A DNA stretch of 64,000 nt from Cryobacterium roopkundense (GTDB lineage: Bacteria; Actinomycetota; Actinomycetes; Actinomycetales; Microbacteriaceae): positions 1,178,001-1,242,000 of the forward strand of contig NZ_JACHBQ010000001.1 of assembly GCF_014200405.1 (NCBI RefSeq), in the 5' to 3' direction. This document shows positions 35,706 to 44,733 of this stretch, piece by piece. A program made the translations under genes and the position numbers. How positions within the stretch are numbered: position 1 is the stretch's first letter; each line of letters opens with the position of its first letter. The notes under the pieces were generated by a model. The model saw only the letters and a program-made list of their open reading frames with translations, did not search any database and was not told the DNA's origin.

Positions 35706-36692
35706 ATGAATTCCGCTCGCCGCGCAGCGATAGCGTGGATACCTGTAGCCCTCATCGTTGCCTTCTTGGTCAGCGGCTGCACGGCGGCTGCGAAGCAGCC
35801 GGCACCCCCGGTGCCTGCCGTAATCGGCGCCCCGGTGCTCAACGCGAACTTCCCCGACCCCGACGTGGTGGAAGTAGACGGCACGTACTTCGCTTACGCG
35901 ACCAACGACAACAACCGCAATGTGCAGGTCGCCTCCTCCAGCGATCTTCTCGACTGGGAGGTATTGCCTGACGCGTTGCCGAATCTCCCGAGCTGGGTTA
36001 TTCCGGGCAAGACCTGGGCACCTGAGGTAACGAGACTCACCGATGATTCTTTCGTCATGTACTTCACGGCGACGAATTTTGCGCCAACGCTGCAGTGCAT
36101 CGGCGTCGCCACGGCCAGCGACCCGGCCGGACCGTTCACCGTTCAGGGCGACGCCATGATCGTTTGTCCCGAAGACGAAGGCGGCGCGATCGATGCGAGC
36201 ACAGTGGTCATCGACGGCGTCTTGCACCTCGTCTGGAAAAACGACGGAAACTGTTGCGATCTCGACACCTGGATTCAGACGGCCGCGCTGTCTCCAGACG
36301 GGCTCAGCATGACGAGCGACCCCCTCAGAATCTTGAAGCAAACGGAGCAGTGGGAGGGCAGCCTTGTCGAGGCTCCGACCATCATTGCTCGAGGTTCAGG
36401 ACTCGTGCTGCTTTGCTCCGCGAATTCCTATAGAGACGACAGCTATGCGGTCGGTGCTGCAACGGCAGCATCAGTCGACGGGCCGTGGACGAAGGAAAAG
36501 GGTCCGATCCTCTCGACAGAGGGTTCGGGAAATCTGTATCGCGGCCCCGGTGGCCAAGACCTCGTCCAAGGCCTCAGAGGCAAGGATTATCTCGTTTTCC
36601 ACGGGTGGGACCAGGACTATACGTACCGCGGACTGCACGTGGCGGAAGTCGAATGGAACGCCAACATTCCTCGGGTGGTGATCCCCGAGTAG
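35706..36692 (+). CDS. GH43-family lipoprotein glycosidase
   Basis: 328 residues. Lipoprotein signal with the Cys in VSGCTAAA (about residue 24). The five-bladed propeller shows the GH43 triad: Asp in NFPDPDVVEVDG, Asp in EGGAIDASTVVIDG and Glu in LVEAPTII. Family members are arabinofuranosidases, arabinanases, xylosidases or galactosidases. Surface anchoring next to the transporter fits release of sugars just before uptake. It lies 6 bp after the second permease. Confidence 0.85.
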   Translation: MNSARRAAIAWIPVALIVAFLVSGCTAAAKQPAPPVPAVIGAPVLNANFPDPDVVEVDGTYFAYATNDNNRNVQVASSSDLLDWEVLPDALPNLPSWVIPGKTWAPEVTRLTDDSFVMYFTATNFAPTLQCIGVATASDPAGPFTVQGDAMIVCPEDEGGAIDASTVVIDGVLHLVWKNDGNCCDLDTWIQTAALSPDGLSMTSDPLRILKQTEQWEGSLVEAPTIIARGSGLVLLCSANSYRDDSYAVGAATAASVDGPWTKEKGPILSTEGSGNLYRGPGGQDLVQGLRGKDYLVFHGWDQDYTYRGLHVAEVEWNANIPRVVIPE

Positions 36693-36740
36693 CTCAGTCT
36701 TCGCCCGAAATCCCATGTTCGTCCAGTGAATGGTGTCTCT

Positions 36741-37670
36741 ATGTCTCTCGCTCCGCTGTCGGGAACCCAATTCGTTCTCGAGGGTTACGGCTACACCGCC
36801 TCGATCGCGAGCATTGGAGCGAGCGTACGATCGCTTCAATATCACGGACGGAACCTCATCGTGCCGTTCGACGCAAACCAGGTGCGTCCCTTTTTCCGCG
36901 GCGCTATTCTCGCGCCGTGGCCGAACCGAGTCGTGGGTGGAAGGTATACATTCGGAGGCGTCGAGCAACAGCTCAGCATCACTGAGCCGTCGAGGGGACA
37001 CGCTCTCCATGGTCTCGTGTCGTGGTTGAATTTCGCCTTAGTCAGGCAGGCGTCCGATCGGCTCGCTCTGGAGGCTACCGTCGAGGCGCAGCCTGGCTAC
37101 CCCCACCGAGTTACGTTGGAAGTTGAGTTTGCACTTGACGCCGGGGGCCTTCGAACGGTGGTGACCGCAGTCAATACCGGTGGCAATGATGCCCCTTTTG
37201 GCGTCGCACCACACCCCTACCTTGTCGCCGGCGAGGGTCGCGTCAACGACTGGACGCTTGAAATCCCCGCCAGGCGAATTCTGACCGTGACTCCTGACCG
37301 TCTCATTCCGCTTCACCTTCGTGACGTCGGTGCTGGAGGTCTTGCTGCCTTTGACTTTCGCGCTCCGCGAACTATCGGTGACACCTTCATCGACCACGCC
37401 TTCACGGGTCTCGATCGTGACGAAGAAGGAAAATCCACAGTTCGATTGACGACGAACGCAGGCAGTGGAGTGGAACTGAGCTGGGGTGGCGAATGCCCGT
37501 GGGTGCAGGTGCATACGGCTGACCAACTCGAACCTTCGACGGACAGGATTGGACTAGCCGTCGAACCAATGACCTGCCCGCCGGATGCCTTCAACTCAGG
37601 GGTCAACGTGAACGTCCTTGAGCCAGCAGACTCCGCGCGCGCCTCCTGGACCATCCGAGCAATTGACTAA
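36741..37670 (+). CDS. aldose 1-epimerase (galactose mutarotase-like)
   Basis: 309 residues from ATG 36741; a GTG at 36726 would add five residues. The epimerase fold shows NRVVGGRYTFGG, the His of RGHALHGLVSW, the second His in GVAPHPYLVAG, and Glu in AVEPMTCPPDAFNSG. It interconverts alpha and beta anomers of the sugar released by the GH enzymes. It is the last gene of the sugar cluster. Confidence 0.9.
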   Translation: MSLAPLSGTQFVLEGYGYTASIASIGASVRSLQYHGRNLIVPFDANQVRPFFRGAILAPWPNRVVGGRYTFGGVEQQLSITEPSRGHALHGLVSWLNFALVRQASDRLALEATVEAQPGYPHRVTLEVEFALDAGGLRTVVTAVNTGGNDAPFGVAPHPYLVAGEGRVNDWTLEIPARRILTVTPDRLIPLHLRDVGAGGLAAFDFRAPRTIGDTFIDHAFTGLDRDEEGKSTVRLTTNAGSGVELSWGGECPWVQVHTADQLEPSTDRIGLAVEPMTCPPDAFNSGVNVNVLEPADSARASWTIRAID

Positions 37671-38094
37671 GCGTGCAAGGCGGCTGCAGATTTGAAGAGA
37701 CATGGATCGGACGGATCATTCTGTCTTGATTCCATCCCTCCACGTTGATTCTGGGCACGCAGGTCAAGCCCTTCGCTGCCACATCAGGACGACGTTAACC
37801 ACCGCCTCTAAAACTGAGCTGCGAAATTCCGGACGAGAATCTTCGGCGCAGGCGCATGTGCCGGGCCCGACAATGCCGCACTTCAGTCTGGTTCGGGAAG
37901 GACGCCGCCGCCTGGCCCAACTGCGTACGGTCGAGATACATAGCTTCGAGGCTGCCTCAGCTCAGGCCGAGGTGACAGGGTTGGCCCTCATTGACGGCAG
38001 GTGCGTTGCGGCGGCGCGCTGTCCAGCGGCCAAATATTCGCAGGTTTGTCCCATTTGGGTGGTGTGAATGCGAGTTCAGATTTATCATGTTGCC
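37671..38094. other. intergenic, probably non-coding
   Basis: About 420 bp. A 121-codon frame (37702-38067) has no ribosome-binding site and no family-like features. The last 15 bp hold TATCAT (38083-38088) 6 nt before the ANTAR gene start, a leaderless promoter arrangement. Confidence 0.4.
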
Positions 38095-38808
38095 ATGAAA
38101 AGCAAGAAACATGATGTGCTGTTGAGCACGGCTTTCGTAGAAATTGCTGATCGTTTGGTGTCGAAGTACGACACGTTTGATGTGCTGCGAACCCTTGTCG
38201 ATCATTGCGTTGCGTTGCTTGATGTCACCGCGGCAGGGATCGTGTTGGCGGACAAATTCGGGGACCTGCAGGTTTTGGCTTCCACGAGTGAGGCGAGCCA
38301 GCACGTGGAGTTGTTGCAGCACCGAGCCGGGGCTGGTCCGTGCGTTGATGCGTATCGCTACGGCAGGGTCATCACGTTGAGTGATATCAAGGCGGAGGGC
38401 GACAGATACCCTGCCTTTCGAGCGGCGGCGTTGTCTCAGGGGTTCCAGTCTGTTCATGCCATTCCGATGCGGGTTCGTCCCGACACCATCGGGGCGCTGA
38501 ATCTCTTTCGAAATGACACGGGCTCGTTGACTGTGGAAGACGCGAGGATAGGTCAGGCTCTGGCCGACATGGCGACTGTCAGCATTCTCTACGAGCGAAC
38601 CGTACGAGAAGATGCCGCGATGAAGGAACAGTTGGAGCGGGCCGTGGGTAGTCGTGCCTTGATTGAGGAGGCCGAGGGCATCATCGCCCAGCGTCACAAC
38701 GTCGATTTGGATGAAGCTTTCAGGATTCTTCGCGCCTACTCTCATGCACAGGAGCAGACGCTGCACATGAGCGCTGCACAGATCATCACCAACCGCAGTC
38801 TGGTCTAG
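38095..38808 (+). CDS. GAF-ANTAR regulator (RNA-binding antiterminator type)
   Basis: 237 residues from ATG 38095; a GTG/ATG start nine codons upstream is possible. Residues about 20-160 form a GAF domain (FDVLRTLVDHCVALLDVTAAGIVLAD, then RAGAGPCVDAY). The C-terminal 60 residues form an ANTAR domain (RALIEEAEGIIAQRHNVDLDEAFRILRAYS) that binds paired-hairpin RNAs to cause antitermination. TATCAT 6 nt before the ATG and the lack of a Shine-Dalgarno suggest a leaderless mRNA. The ligand or partner is unknown. Confidence 0.88.
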   Translation: MKSKKHDVLLSTAFVEIADRLVSKYDTFDVLRTLVDHCVALLDVTAAGIVLADKFGDLQVLASTSEASQHVELLQHRAGAGPCVDAYRYGRVITLSDIKAEGDRYPAFRAAALSQGFQSVHAIPMRVRPDTIGALNLFRNDTGSLTVEDARIGQALADMATVSILYERTVREDAAMKEQLERAVGSRALIEEAEGIIAQRHNVDLDEAFRILRAYSHAQEQTLHMSAAQIITNRSLV

Positions 38809-39039
38809 CGACCGCACCGTCCACACGGCCATGAAAAGAAGGCAGTCACAGAGTCGCGAACGGCCCCGTGTGGTGGCTCCCTGTCACGCCGGGCCTGCTG
38901 CCGGCGCCAGGGGCCGATGAGGATCGGTACGGAAAACTAGACTCGGTCTCGCCCGGCGCAAAACCGAACTAACGGGCGGGTTTGGTCACGTCCCGCCGGT
39001 GGCGTAATTCATCGTCACCGGGCAAATCAATGGCGGGTT

Positions 39040-39131
39040 GCCCACCATTTACCTAGCTGAATCAACCGGGATCGACCAAGAGTGTCCGGCTATGATCGGA
39101 GGTAGTGAGCCGTTCGGTTTGCTGCAAAGAC
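39040..39131 (+). repeat. copy 2 of the dispersed promoter/leader repeat, driving the EAL gene
   Basis: About 80% identical to 13616-13709. TATGAT at 39091-39096, 8 nt, then GTG at 39105, the EAL protein start. A GGAGGT is present but ends only 2 nt before the GTG, too near for normal use, so leaderless initiation is likely. The encoded start MSRSVCCKD matches MNRSVCCKD of the other copy. The 230 bp between the ANTAR gene and this repeat hold a GGCCCC/GGGGCC inverted pair (38861-38867, 38910-38916) and no gene. Confidence 0.65.
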
Positions 39132-40541
39132 ATGGGAACCCGTGAGGTTCCGAGAGACGAGCCGGCGGTCCCGATGATGCGCACCGAGATGTCCTTGCGT
39201 ACGGCTATGTACAACAACGAGCTCGTCCTGCATTACCAGCCTGTCGTGGACCTGACCCTGGGGGCGGTCGTCGGCGTCGAGGCCCTGGTCCGCTGGATGC
39301 ACCCGAGCGATGGCTTGATCGGACCCGACCAGTTCATTCCCGTCGCCGAGGCCAGCGGCTTGATCGTCGCGCTAGGCACGTGGGTCTTGGACCAGGCGGC
39401 TACGCAAGCGGTGCGTTGGCGGGCCGAGGGTCTCAGTCTTGATATGGCGGTCAACTTGTCCACCCGTCAGGTCGCCCACCTCGACCTGGTCCCAACCGTC
39501 GCGCGGGTCCTGCGAGAGACCGGTCTCGACCCCCATCGCCTGGTGTTCGAGGTCACGGAGTCGGCGGTGATGGAAGACGCCGAGGCTGCGGCTGCGGTGC
39601 TAAATCGTATTACCGAGATGGGCGTCTCGCTGTCCATTGACGACTTCGGGACCGGGTACAACTCATTGGTCTATCTCAAGCGCTATCTGATCCGCTCACT
39701 GAAGATCGACCGCTCGTTCACGGCGGGGATGGGTGTCAATGCCGAAGACGACGCAATCGTCGCGAGCGTCATCGGGCTAGCCAAAGCGGTCGGCGGCTCC
39801 TGCATAGCCGAAGGCATCGAGACCCAGGAGCAGTACGTTGCACTGCGCTCCCTCCGTTGCGGTTTCGGGCAGGGCTGGCTGTTCGGCAGGGCCGTGCCCG
39901 CAGAGGAGTTGCCTGAGCTCATTGCGGAGTGCGAAGCGAAGCTGGCCGCCCTAGCGCTGACCTTCCCCCAGGAGAACGAGCACCGTGATCAGACCGCTGA
40001 CCGGCGTGACCAGGTCGCTGACCGGCGTGACCAGGTCGCTGACCAGCGTGACCAGATCGCTGACCAGCGTGACCAGATCGGCGACCAGCGTGACCAGACC
40101 GGTGACCAGGCCAGCGACCAGCGCGACGAGCGCGACCAGGCCAGCGACCAGGCCAGCGACCAGCGCGACCAGGCCAGCGACCAGCGCGACCAAGCCAGCG
40201 ACCAGCGCGACGAGACTGGCGACCAGCGCGACCAGACCGGCGACCAGCGCGACCAGACCGGCGACCAGCGCCGCGACCAGACCGGCGACCAGCGCCGCGA
40301 CCAGACCAAGAACCAGCGCGACCAGACCAAGAACCAGCGCGACCAGACCAAGAACCAGCGCGACCAGACCAAGAACCAGCGCGACGAGACCAGGAACCAG
40401 CGCGACCGGGCCGGCGACCAGCGAAATCAGGCCAGCGACCAGCGCGACCAAGCCAGCGACCAGCGCGACCAAGCCAGCGACCAGCGCGACCAAGCCAGCG
40501 ACCAGCGCGACCAAGCCAGCGACCAGCGCGACCGGGCCTAG
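39105..40541 (+). CDS. EAL-domain c-di-GMP phosphodiesterase with long heptad-repeat tail
   Basis: 478 residues. The EAL domain occupies about residues 28-280 with no GGDEF or PAS partner: VVGVEALVRWMHP (EAL Glu), NLSTRQ, FEVTES, DDFGTGYNSLVYLKRY, KIDRSF, AEGIETQEQ and GFGQGWLFGR are all present, so it should hydrolyse c-di-GMP to pGpG. From about residue 290 to the end there are about 27 near-perfect units of consensus DQRDQAS/DQRDQTG, mostly 7 residues long with several 3-, 4- or 8-residue interruptions. The tail is highly charged, lacks hydrophobic heptad positions and ends the protein. It is encoded by a 21-bp DNA repeat. Expression starts from the repeated leaderless promoter. Confidence 0.9.
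   Translation: MSRSVCCKDMGTREVPRDEPAVPMMRTEMSLRTAMYNNELVLHYQPVVDLTLGAVVGVEALVRWMHPSDGLIGPDQFIPVAEASGLIVALGTWVLDQAATQAVRWRAEGLSLDMAVNLSTRQVAHLDLVPTVARVLRETGLDPHRLVFEVTESAVMEDAEAAAAVLNRITEMGVSLSIDDFGTGYNSLVYLKRYLIRSLKIDRSFTAGMGVNAEDDAIVASVIGLAKAVGGSCIAEGIETQEQYVALRSLRCGFGQGWLFGRAVPAEELPELIAECEAKLAALALTFPQENEHRDQTADRRDQVADRRDQVADQRDQIADQRDQIGDQRDQTGDQASDQRDERDQASDQASDQRDQASDQRDQASDQRDETGDQRDQTGDQRDQTGDQRRDQTGDQRRDQTKNQRDQTKNQRDQTKNQRDQTKNQRDETRNQRDRAGDQRNQASDQRDQASDQRDQASDQRDQASDQRDQASDQRDRA
39985..40541 (+). repeat. 21-bp tandem repeat array inside the EAL gene
   Basis: About 27 units of a 21-bp motif close to GACCAGCGCGACCAGGCCA, in frame, encoding the DQRDQxx tail. Sub-blocks differ at the last codons: GTC/ATC, ACC-GGC, ACC-AAG and GCC-AGC, the last five units being nearly identical, which shows recent local duplication. 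The array keeps all reading frames open, giving spurious long frames on both strands. Confidence 0.95.
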
Positions 40542-40668
40542 TTGTATTGACCTCGATAGCTCGGGTGGATTGGCCGGCTGATCCTTTCATCGCCCTGACC
40601 CTCGAAGGAACGGTGTTTACGGTGGCCCGACCGGCTCCACGATCGAGGTCGACCGGGCCGGTTGGGGG

Positions 40669-40806
40669 CTATTTCATGAGGGCGCGCTTGACGCGGTAGG
40701 ACCCGACACGAAACTGGAGAAGCCGGCCGTGGTGCACGATGCGGTCGATGACAGCAGCGGCCATGTTGTCGTCACCGAACACCGTTCCCCAGCGAACTGA
40801 GGTTCC
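40669..40806 (-). pseudogene. IS21 IstB C-terminal remnant
   Basis: 46 residues ending in WGTVFGDDNMAAAVIDRIVHHGRLLQFRVGSYRV resemble the IstB C-terminus (FGDxxVAAAxIDRLVHHxEI). No Walker motifs remain and the upstream sequence is unrelated. It is a leftover of a third IS21-type element. Confidence 0.65.
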
Positions 40807-41109
40807 CATACGTTCGTCAGGCCGCTGAGTGCCGCAATCCCTGTGGGGAGAAGTCAAGCATGGTCGGCGCGGCGGGGTGCGATCTCCTCGATCGAGGAGC
40901 GAAATATGAGGCAACGCCTCACGAATCGAGGCGGGCGGGAGGTATGCGAAATGACGCCGAAAGCCCGGCTGCGCGTGGTGAGCGACAACTCCCCAGGCGA
41001 GCGGCTGGCCGATGTCATTGAGACGATGGTATTCCAGCGGCAGTGCGTAGACGGATTCATCGCGAGCCAGGGGGCACGCGGATTCAGCGCCCTGACCATC
41101 GACAACGGC

Positions 41110-41440
41110 ACGTGGGCCCACACCGGGCTGAAGAAGGCCATCGGGACGGTCTTTCAAGGCGCCGGCTGGCAGAGATGCCGCGTGCACGTCATGCGCAACG
41201 TCCTCGCCATGGTCCCGAAAGGATCCCAAGAGATGGTCGCGTCGATCATCCGCACCATCTTCGCTCGGCCCGACCGTGAGCACATCGAGAAGCAATTCCG
41301 TGAGGTCGCTATGATGCTCGGCCGATCGTACCCGAAGGTCGCGGCGATGCTCACCGATGCCCAGCCCGACCTGCTGGCTTTCGCTGCTTTTCCACGGCGT
41401 CACTGGCGACAGATCTGGTCGACAAACCCGTTATCTGTTT
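41110..41440 (+). pseudogene. IS256/Mutator-type transposase remnant
   Basis: The frame encodes GLKKAIGTVFQGAGWQRCRV, then HVMRNVLAMVPKGSQEMVAS and AAFPRRHWRQIWSTNP, the central IS256-family transposase core. It stops at WSTNP, where the family continues with an LERxNKEIKRR-type stretch, and the first half of the protein, including the first catalytic Asp, is absent. Both flanks (40807-41109 and 41441-41722) show no recognisable gene. Confidence 0.75.
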
Positions 41441-41722
41441 ACCGGCTCTCGAACGACACGTCCCTCTCGGCACTGCGAATGATGAGGGCTCCGCGCTCGT
41501 TGGGGTGGAAGCTATTGCAGACCGGCCGACAGATCGTCTCCTAACGGCAGGCATCCGGCGAACAGTATGGCTAGATGGGTCGATCGAACCGGCGGCAGTC
41601 CCAAGGGGCGTGTTGTGGGATAGCGTCGCATCTACTTCGCGGTTCGCGGGGCTTGTCCATCTGTGGAGGTGCGCACGCACTTCCATGGCTACGGTTGTAA
41701 CGAGCAGAGTGATTGAGAGCGC

Positions 41723-42250
41723 ATGATGACGTACAGCGTAATTCGAGTTCCCGCGACGCCTGGTGCCTCGCGCTCAGGGCGCGTCGGTCGCGTGGTCGTG
41801 GTTGCTGGTATTGCTGTGGCCGCGTGGATCTCTTTCGGCCGCCACCTCTTCGGGCTCGGTGGCGACCTCACCATCATCTACGCGGCAACGCTGGGTCTGA
41901 TCTTTGCCGCCCTCCTGGTGTCCACAGGGCTCGCAGTACGACGCACGGCACGTCTAGGATTCGAAACTCGCGTGATGACATACGCGTTTCTCATTGCATC
42001 AGGCCTTATCGGAATCTTGTTGGGACTCACGCTTCCAGATTCAACACCTCGCGGTTTGCAGACAATCATCAGCGGCGCCACACAGCCTGGGTTGGATATC
42101 GCTATTGGTATCGCGAACCCCCTGGGCGTTATCGGAATCGCGACCGCGATCATTGCGCTCGTGTTTTCGATTCGCGATTCGCGCGGGCGAATCACTCTTG
42201 TTGAGTCCTGGAGCGACGAGGACGACGTCGACCTTGTCGAACCCGCGTAG
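41723..42250 (+). CDS. membrane protein of unknown function
   Basis: 175 residues, ATG 41723 (or 41726). Four hydrophobic segments: VVVVAGIAVAAWISFG, LTIIYAATLGLIFAALLVS, MTYAFLIASGLIGILLGLTL and IGIATAIIALVFSI. The tail is acidic (WSDEDDVDLVEPA). No family recognised. It stands alone between IS remnants and the ABC exporter. Confidence 0.6.
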   Translation: MMTYSVIRVPATPGASRSGRVGRVVVVAGIAVAAWISFGRHLFGLGGDLTIIYAATLGLIFAALLVSTGLAVRRTARLGFETRVMTYAFLIASGLIGILLGLTLPDSTPRGLQTIISGATQPGLDIAIGIANPLGVIGIATAIIALVFSIRDSRGRITLVESWSDEDDVDLVEPA

Positions 42251-42549
42251 CGGCGATTCGCTGCATCGATGCCGCTTCCGCCCGACCCACGTCCAGCGCG
42301 TCAGGCCGGAAACACCGTCCAAGAGACGGCCCCAATTCTTGGACGCCCTGATCGTCGAGCGCGGCCGGCCACGAGACATGCCGAATCATGGTCGCCAGCG
42401 AACCTGTCATCGAAGTTAGAGCGTGCCGCCGACAGTATGCAGGAATGCGGCAAAGGCCGCTTGGTGAAGCGCAAATCGCGGAGACCTCCGCCCATCCGGT
42501 CACAAGACGGCTTTGCGAGACGCTCGGGGCGGGGCACCGAGCTCAGTTA
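42251..42549. other. intergenic, nothing recognised
   Basis: About 300 bp between convergent genes. Open frames entering from the ABC exporter antisense strand look like shadows. No clear terminator was seen. Confidence 0.4.
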
Positions 42550-44451
42550 CTAGATCGTGCTCAGCGCTTCCTCATCCGCAGCAACATTCTTCTGCACGGC
42601 GAACTGGGTCCGGTGCAATTCCTCGTACCGTCCACCCGCAGCCAGCAGTTCTTCGTGCGTACCGCGCTCCACGATCGAGCCGTCCTCAACCACGAGGATC
42701 AGGTCCGCGCTGCGGATGGTGGAGAGGCGGTGTGCGATCACCATCGCCGTGCGTCCCTCGAGCGCTTCGCTGAGTGCCGCCTGCACGGCGGCCTCAGACG
42801 TCGAGTCCAGCGCCGCCGTCGCCTCGTCGAGGATGACGACGCGCGGCTGGGCGAGCAGGAGCCTCGCGATGGTCATCCGCTGGCGCTCGCCCCCGGACAG
42901 CCGGTAGCCACGCTCTCCCACCATGGTGTCCAGCTGGTCGGGCAGGGAGCGGATGAGCGGCTCGAGCCGCGCACGTCGCACGGCGTCCCACACCTCGTCG
43001 TCTGTCGCCTCGGGTCTCGCGAGGCGTAGGTTGGAGAGGATGGTCTCGTGGAACAGGTGGCCGTCCTGCGTCACCATGCCCAAGGTATGCCGCATGGAGG
43101 TGAAAGTGACGTCGCGGACATCCGTCCCCGCGAGGCGCACGGCACCGCTGTCGACGTCATACAGGCGCGAGAGGAGCTGCGCAATCGTGGACTTGCCGGC
43201 ACCGGACGTACCAACGAGGGCAACGGTCTGCCCCGGCTCGATCCTGAAGGACACGCCATGCAGCACCTCCTCGCCGCCGCGGGTGTCCAGCGTGGCAACC
43301 TCCTCGAGAGAGGCGAGGGACACTTTGTCCGCGGACGGGTAGGCGAAGCGCACGTTGTCGAACTCGACGGCCACCTGGCCTTCGGGGACGGCGACGGCGT
43401 TGGGCTTTTCCTTGATGAGCGGGTCGAGGTCCAGCACTTCGAAGACGCGCTCGAAGCTGACCACCGCGCTCATGATCTCCACCCGTGCGTTTGCGAGGCT
43501 GGTCAGCGGCGCGTAGAGGCGGGTGAGGAGGAGCGCCAGGGTGACCACGTCACCGGTATTCAGCTGGCCGGCGAGTGCGAGGGAGCCGCCGAGCCCGTAG
43601 ACGAGCGCGAGGGCGAGAGCGGAGACGAGCATGAGTGCGGTGAAGAAGACGAACTGCAGCATCGCGGCCCGGACCCCGATGTCGCGGACACGGGCGGCGC
43701 GGACGCGGAACTCCTCGGCCTCCTCGTCGGGGCGGCCGAACAGCTTGACGAGGGTGGCGCCGGGCGCCGAGAAGCGCTCGGTCATCTGGGTGCTCATGGC
43801 GGAATTGTGATCGGCGGCCTCGCGGCGCAGCGCGGCGAGGCGGCTACCCATGCGGCGGGCGGGTATCAGGAAGATGGGGAGCATGATCACTGCGAGAACT
43901 GTCACGAGCCAGGACGTGCTGAGCATGACGATCAGGGTGAGGATCAGCGCTACGAGGTTCGTGACCACGCCGGACAGCGTGCCGCTGAAGGCCTGCTGAG
44001 CGCCGATTACATCGTTGTTGAGGCGGCTCACGAGGGCGCCTGTCCGTGTGCGGGTGAAGAACGCGATCGGCATCTTCTGCACGTGGTTGAAGACAGCGGT
44101 GCGCAGATCCAGGATCACGCCTTCGCCGATCCGCGCCGAGTACCAGCGCGTCACGAGTGACACGGCGGCGTCGGCCACGGCTACGAGGGCGATGACGACG
44201 GCGAGCCAGGCGATTGTGGTGACCTCGCCCTGGGCGACGATGACGTCGACCACCTGGCCGGCGAGTACCGGCGTCGCGACCGCGAGGAAGGCTCCCACGG
44301 TGGAGAGTGTGATGAAGATCAGCAGCTTGGACCGGTAGGGCACCGCGAACGTTAGGATCCGCCGAACGGACTCACGGGAGAAGCCGTGCTTGCCGTCCCT
44401 GGCGGTGGAGATCTTGTGGAGCGAGCTCCAGGCCGCGCCTTCCATGCTCAT
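42550..44451 (-). CDS. ABC exporter half-transporter (permease-ATPase fusion)
   Basis: 633 residues. An N-terminal six-helix exporter domain (VPYRSKLLIFITLSTVGAFLA to about residue 330) is followed by an ATPase with Walker A GTSGAGKST, Q-loop MVTQDGHLFHETI, signature LSGGERQ, Walker B VVILDEATAALD and H-loop VIAHRLSTI. It probably forms a homodimeric lipid, drug or peptide exporter of the MsbA/LmrA type. No partner gene is adjacent, so the cargo is unknown. Confidence 0.93.
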   Translation of the reverse strand: MSMEGAAWSSLHKISTARDGKHGFSRESVRRILTFAVPYRSKLLIFITLSTVGAFLAVATPVLAGQVVDVIVAQGEVTTIAWLAVVIALVAVADAAVSLVTRWYSARIGEGVILDLRTAVFNHVQKMPIAFFTRTRTGALVSRLNNDVIGAQQAFSGTLSGVVTNLVALILTLIVMLSTSWLVTVLAVIMLPIFLIPARRMGSRLAALRREAADHNSAMSTQMTERFSAPGATLVKLFGRPDEEAEEFRVRAARVRDIGVRAAMLQFVFFTALMLVSALALALVYGLGGSLALAGQLNTGDVVTLALLLTRLYAPLTSLANARVEIMSAVVSFERVFEVLDLDPLIKEKPNAVAVPEGQVAVEFDNVRFAYPSADKVSLASLEEVATLDTRGGEEVLHGVSFRIEPGQTVALVGTSGAGKSTIAQLLSRLYDVDSGAVRLAGTDVRDVTFTSMRHTLGMVTQDGHLFHETILSNLRLARPEATDDEVWDAVRRARLEPLIRSLPDQLDTMVGERGYRLSGGERQRMTIARLLLAQPRVVILDEATAALDSTSEAAVQAALSEALEGRTAMVIAHRLSTIRSADLILVVEDGSIVERGTHEELLAAGGRYEELHRTQFAVQKNVAADEEALSTI

Positions 44452-44733
44452 TGTGGTTCCTTCCGTGGGTACCAGGCCAAGTTTAGATGGCGAGTTGCCA
44501 GAGCTTGGGGTTCTCGCCAGCGGTGGCGAGCCGGGGTCTTTTCATGAAACAGCACGGCCGACAATGAACGTGTGGGCGGTGTTTGCAACGCGGCTGCCGA
44601 GCTGCTGCGGGCTGCGCCGGTCAGCGTCGGCAATGACGTACGCTAGCCCAAAGCTGTTCAGAGAGTCATCATTTACTCATCACATTCATCACTGATTAAC
44701 CCAGGACAAAATTAAGGCCTGAACCTTCAGGGA

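Noticed and set aside
37702..38067. 121-codon frame between the epimerase and the ANTAR gene
   Set aside because: No ribosome-binding site, no domain-like pattern and unusual composition; treated as intergenic.
39985..40541. Direct-repeat array that could suggest CRISPR
   Set aside because: The 21-bp units are contiguous with no unique spacers, and the array is in frame with the EAL protein; no cas genes are near.
39919..40590. Long minus-strand and alternate-frame open reading frames over the repeat array
   Set aside because: They are by-products of the 21-bp repeat, with compositions such as LVALVAG or TSATRPA repeated, and lack starts with ribosome-binding sites.
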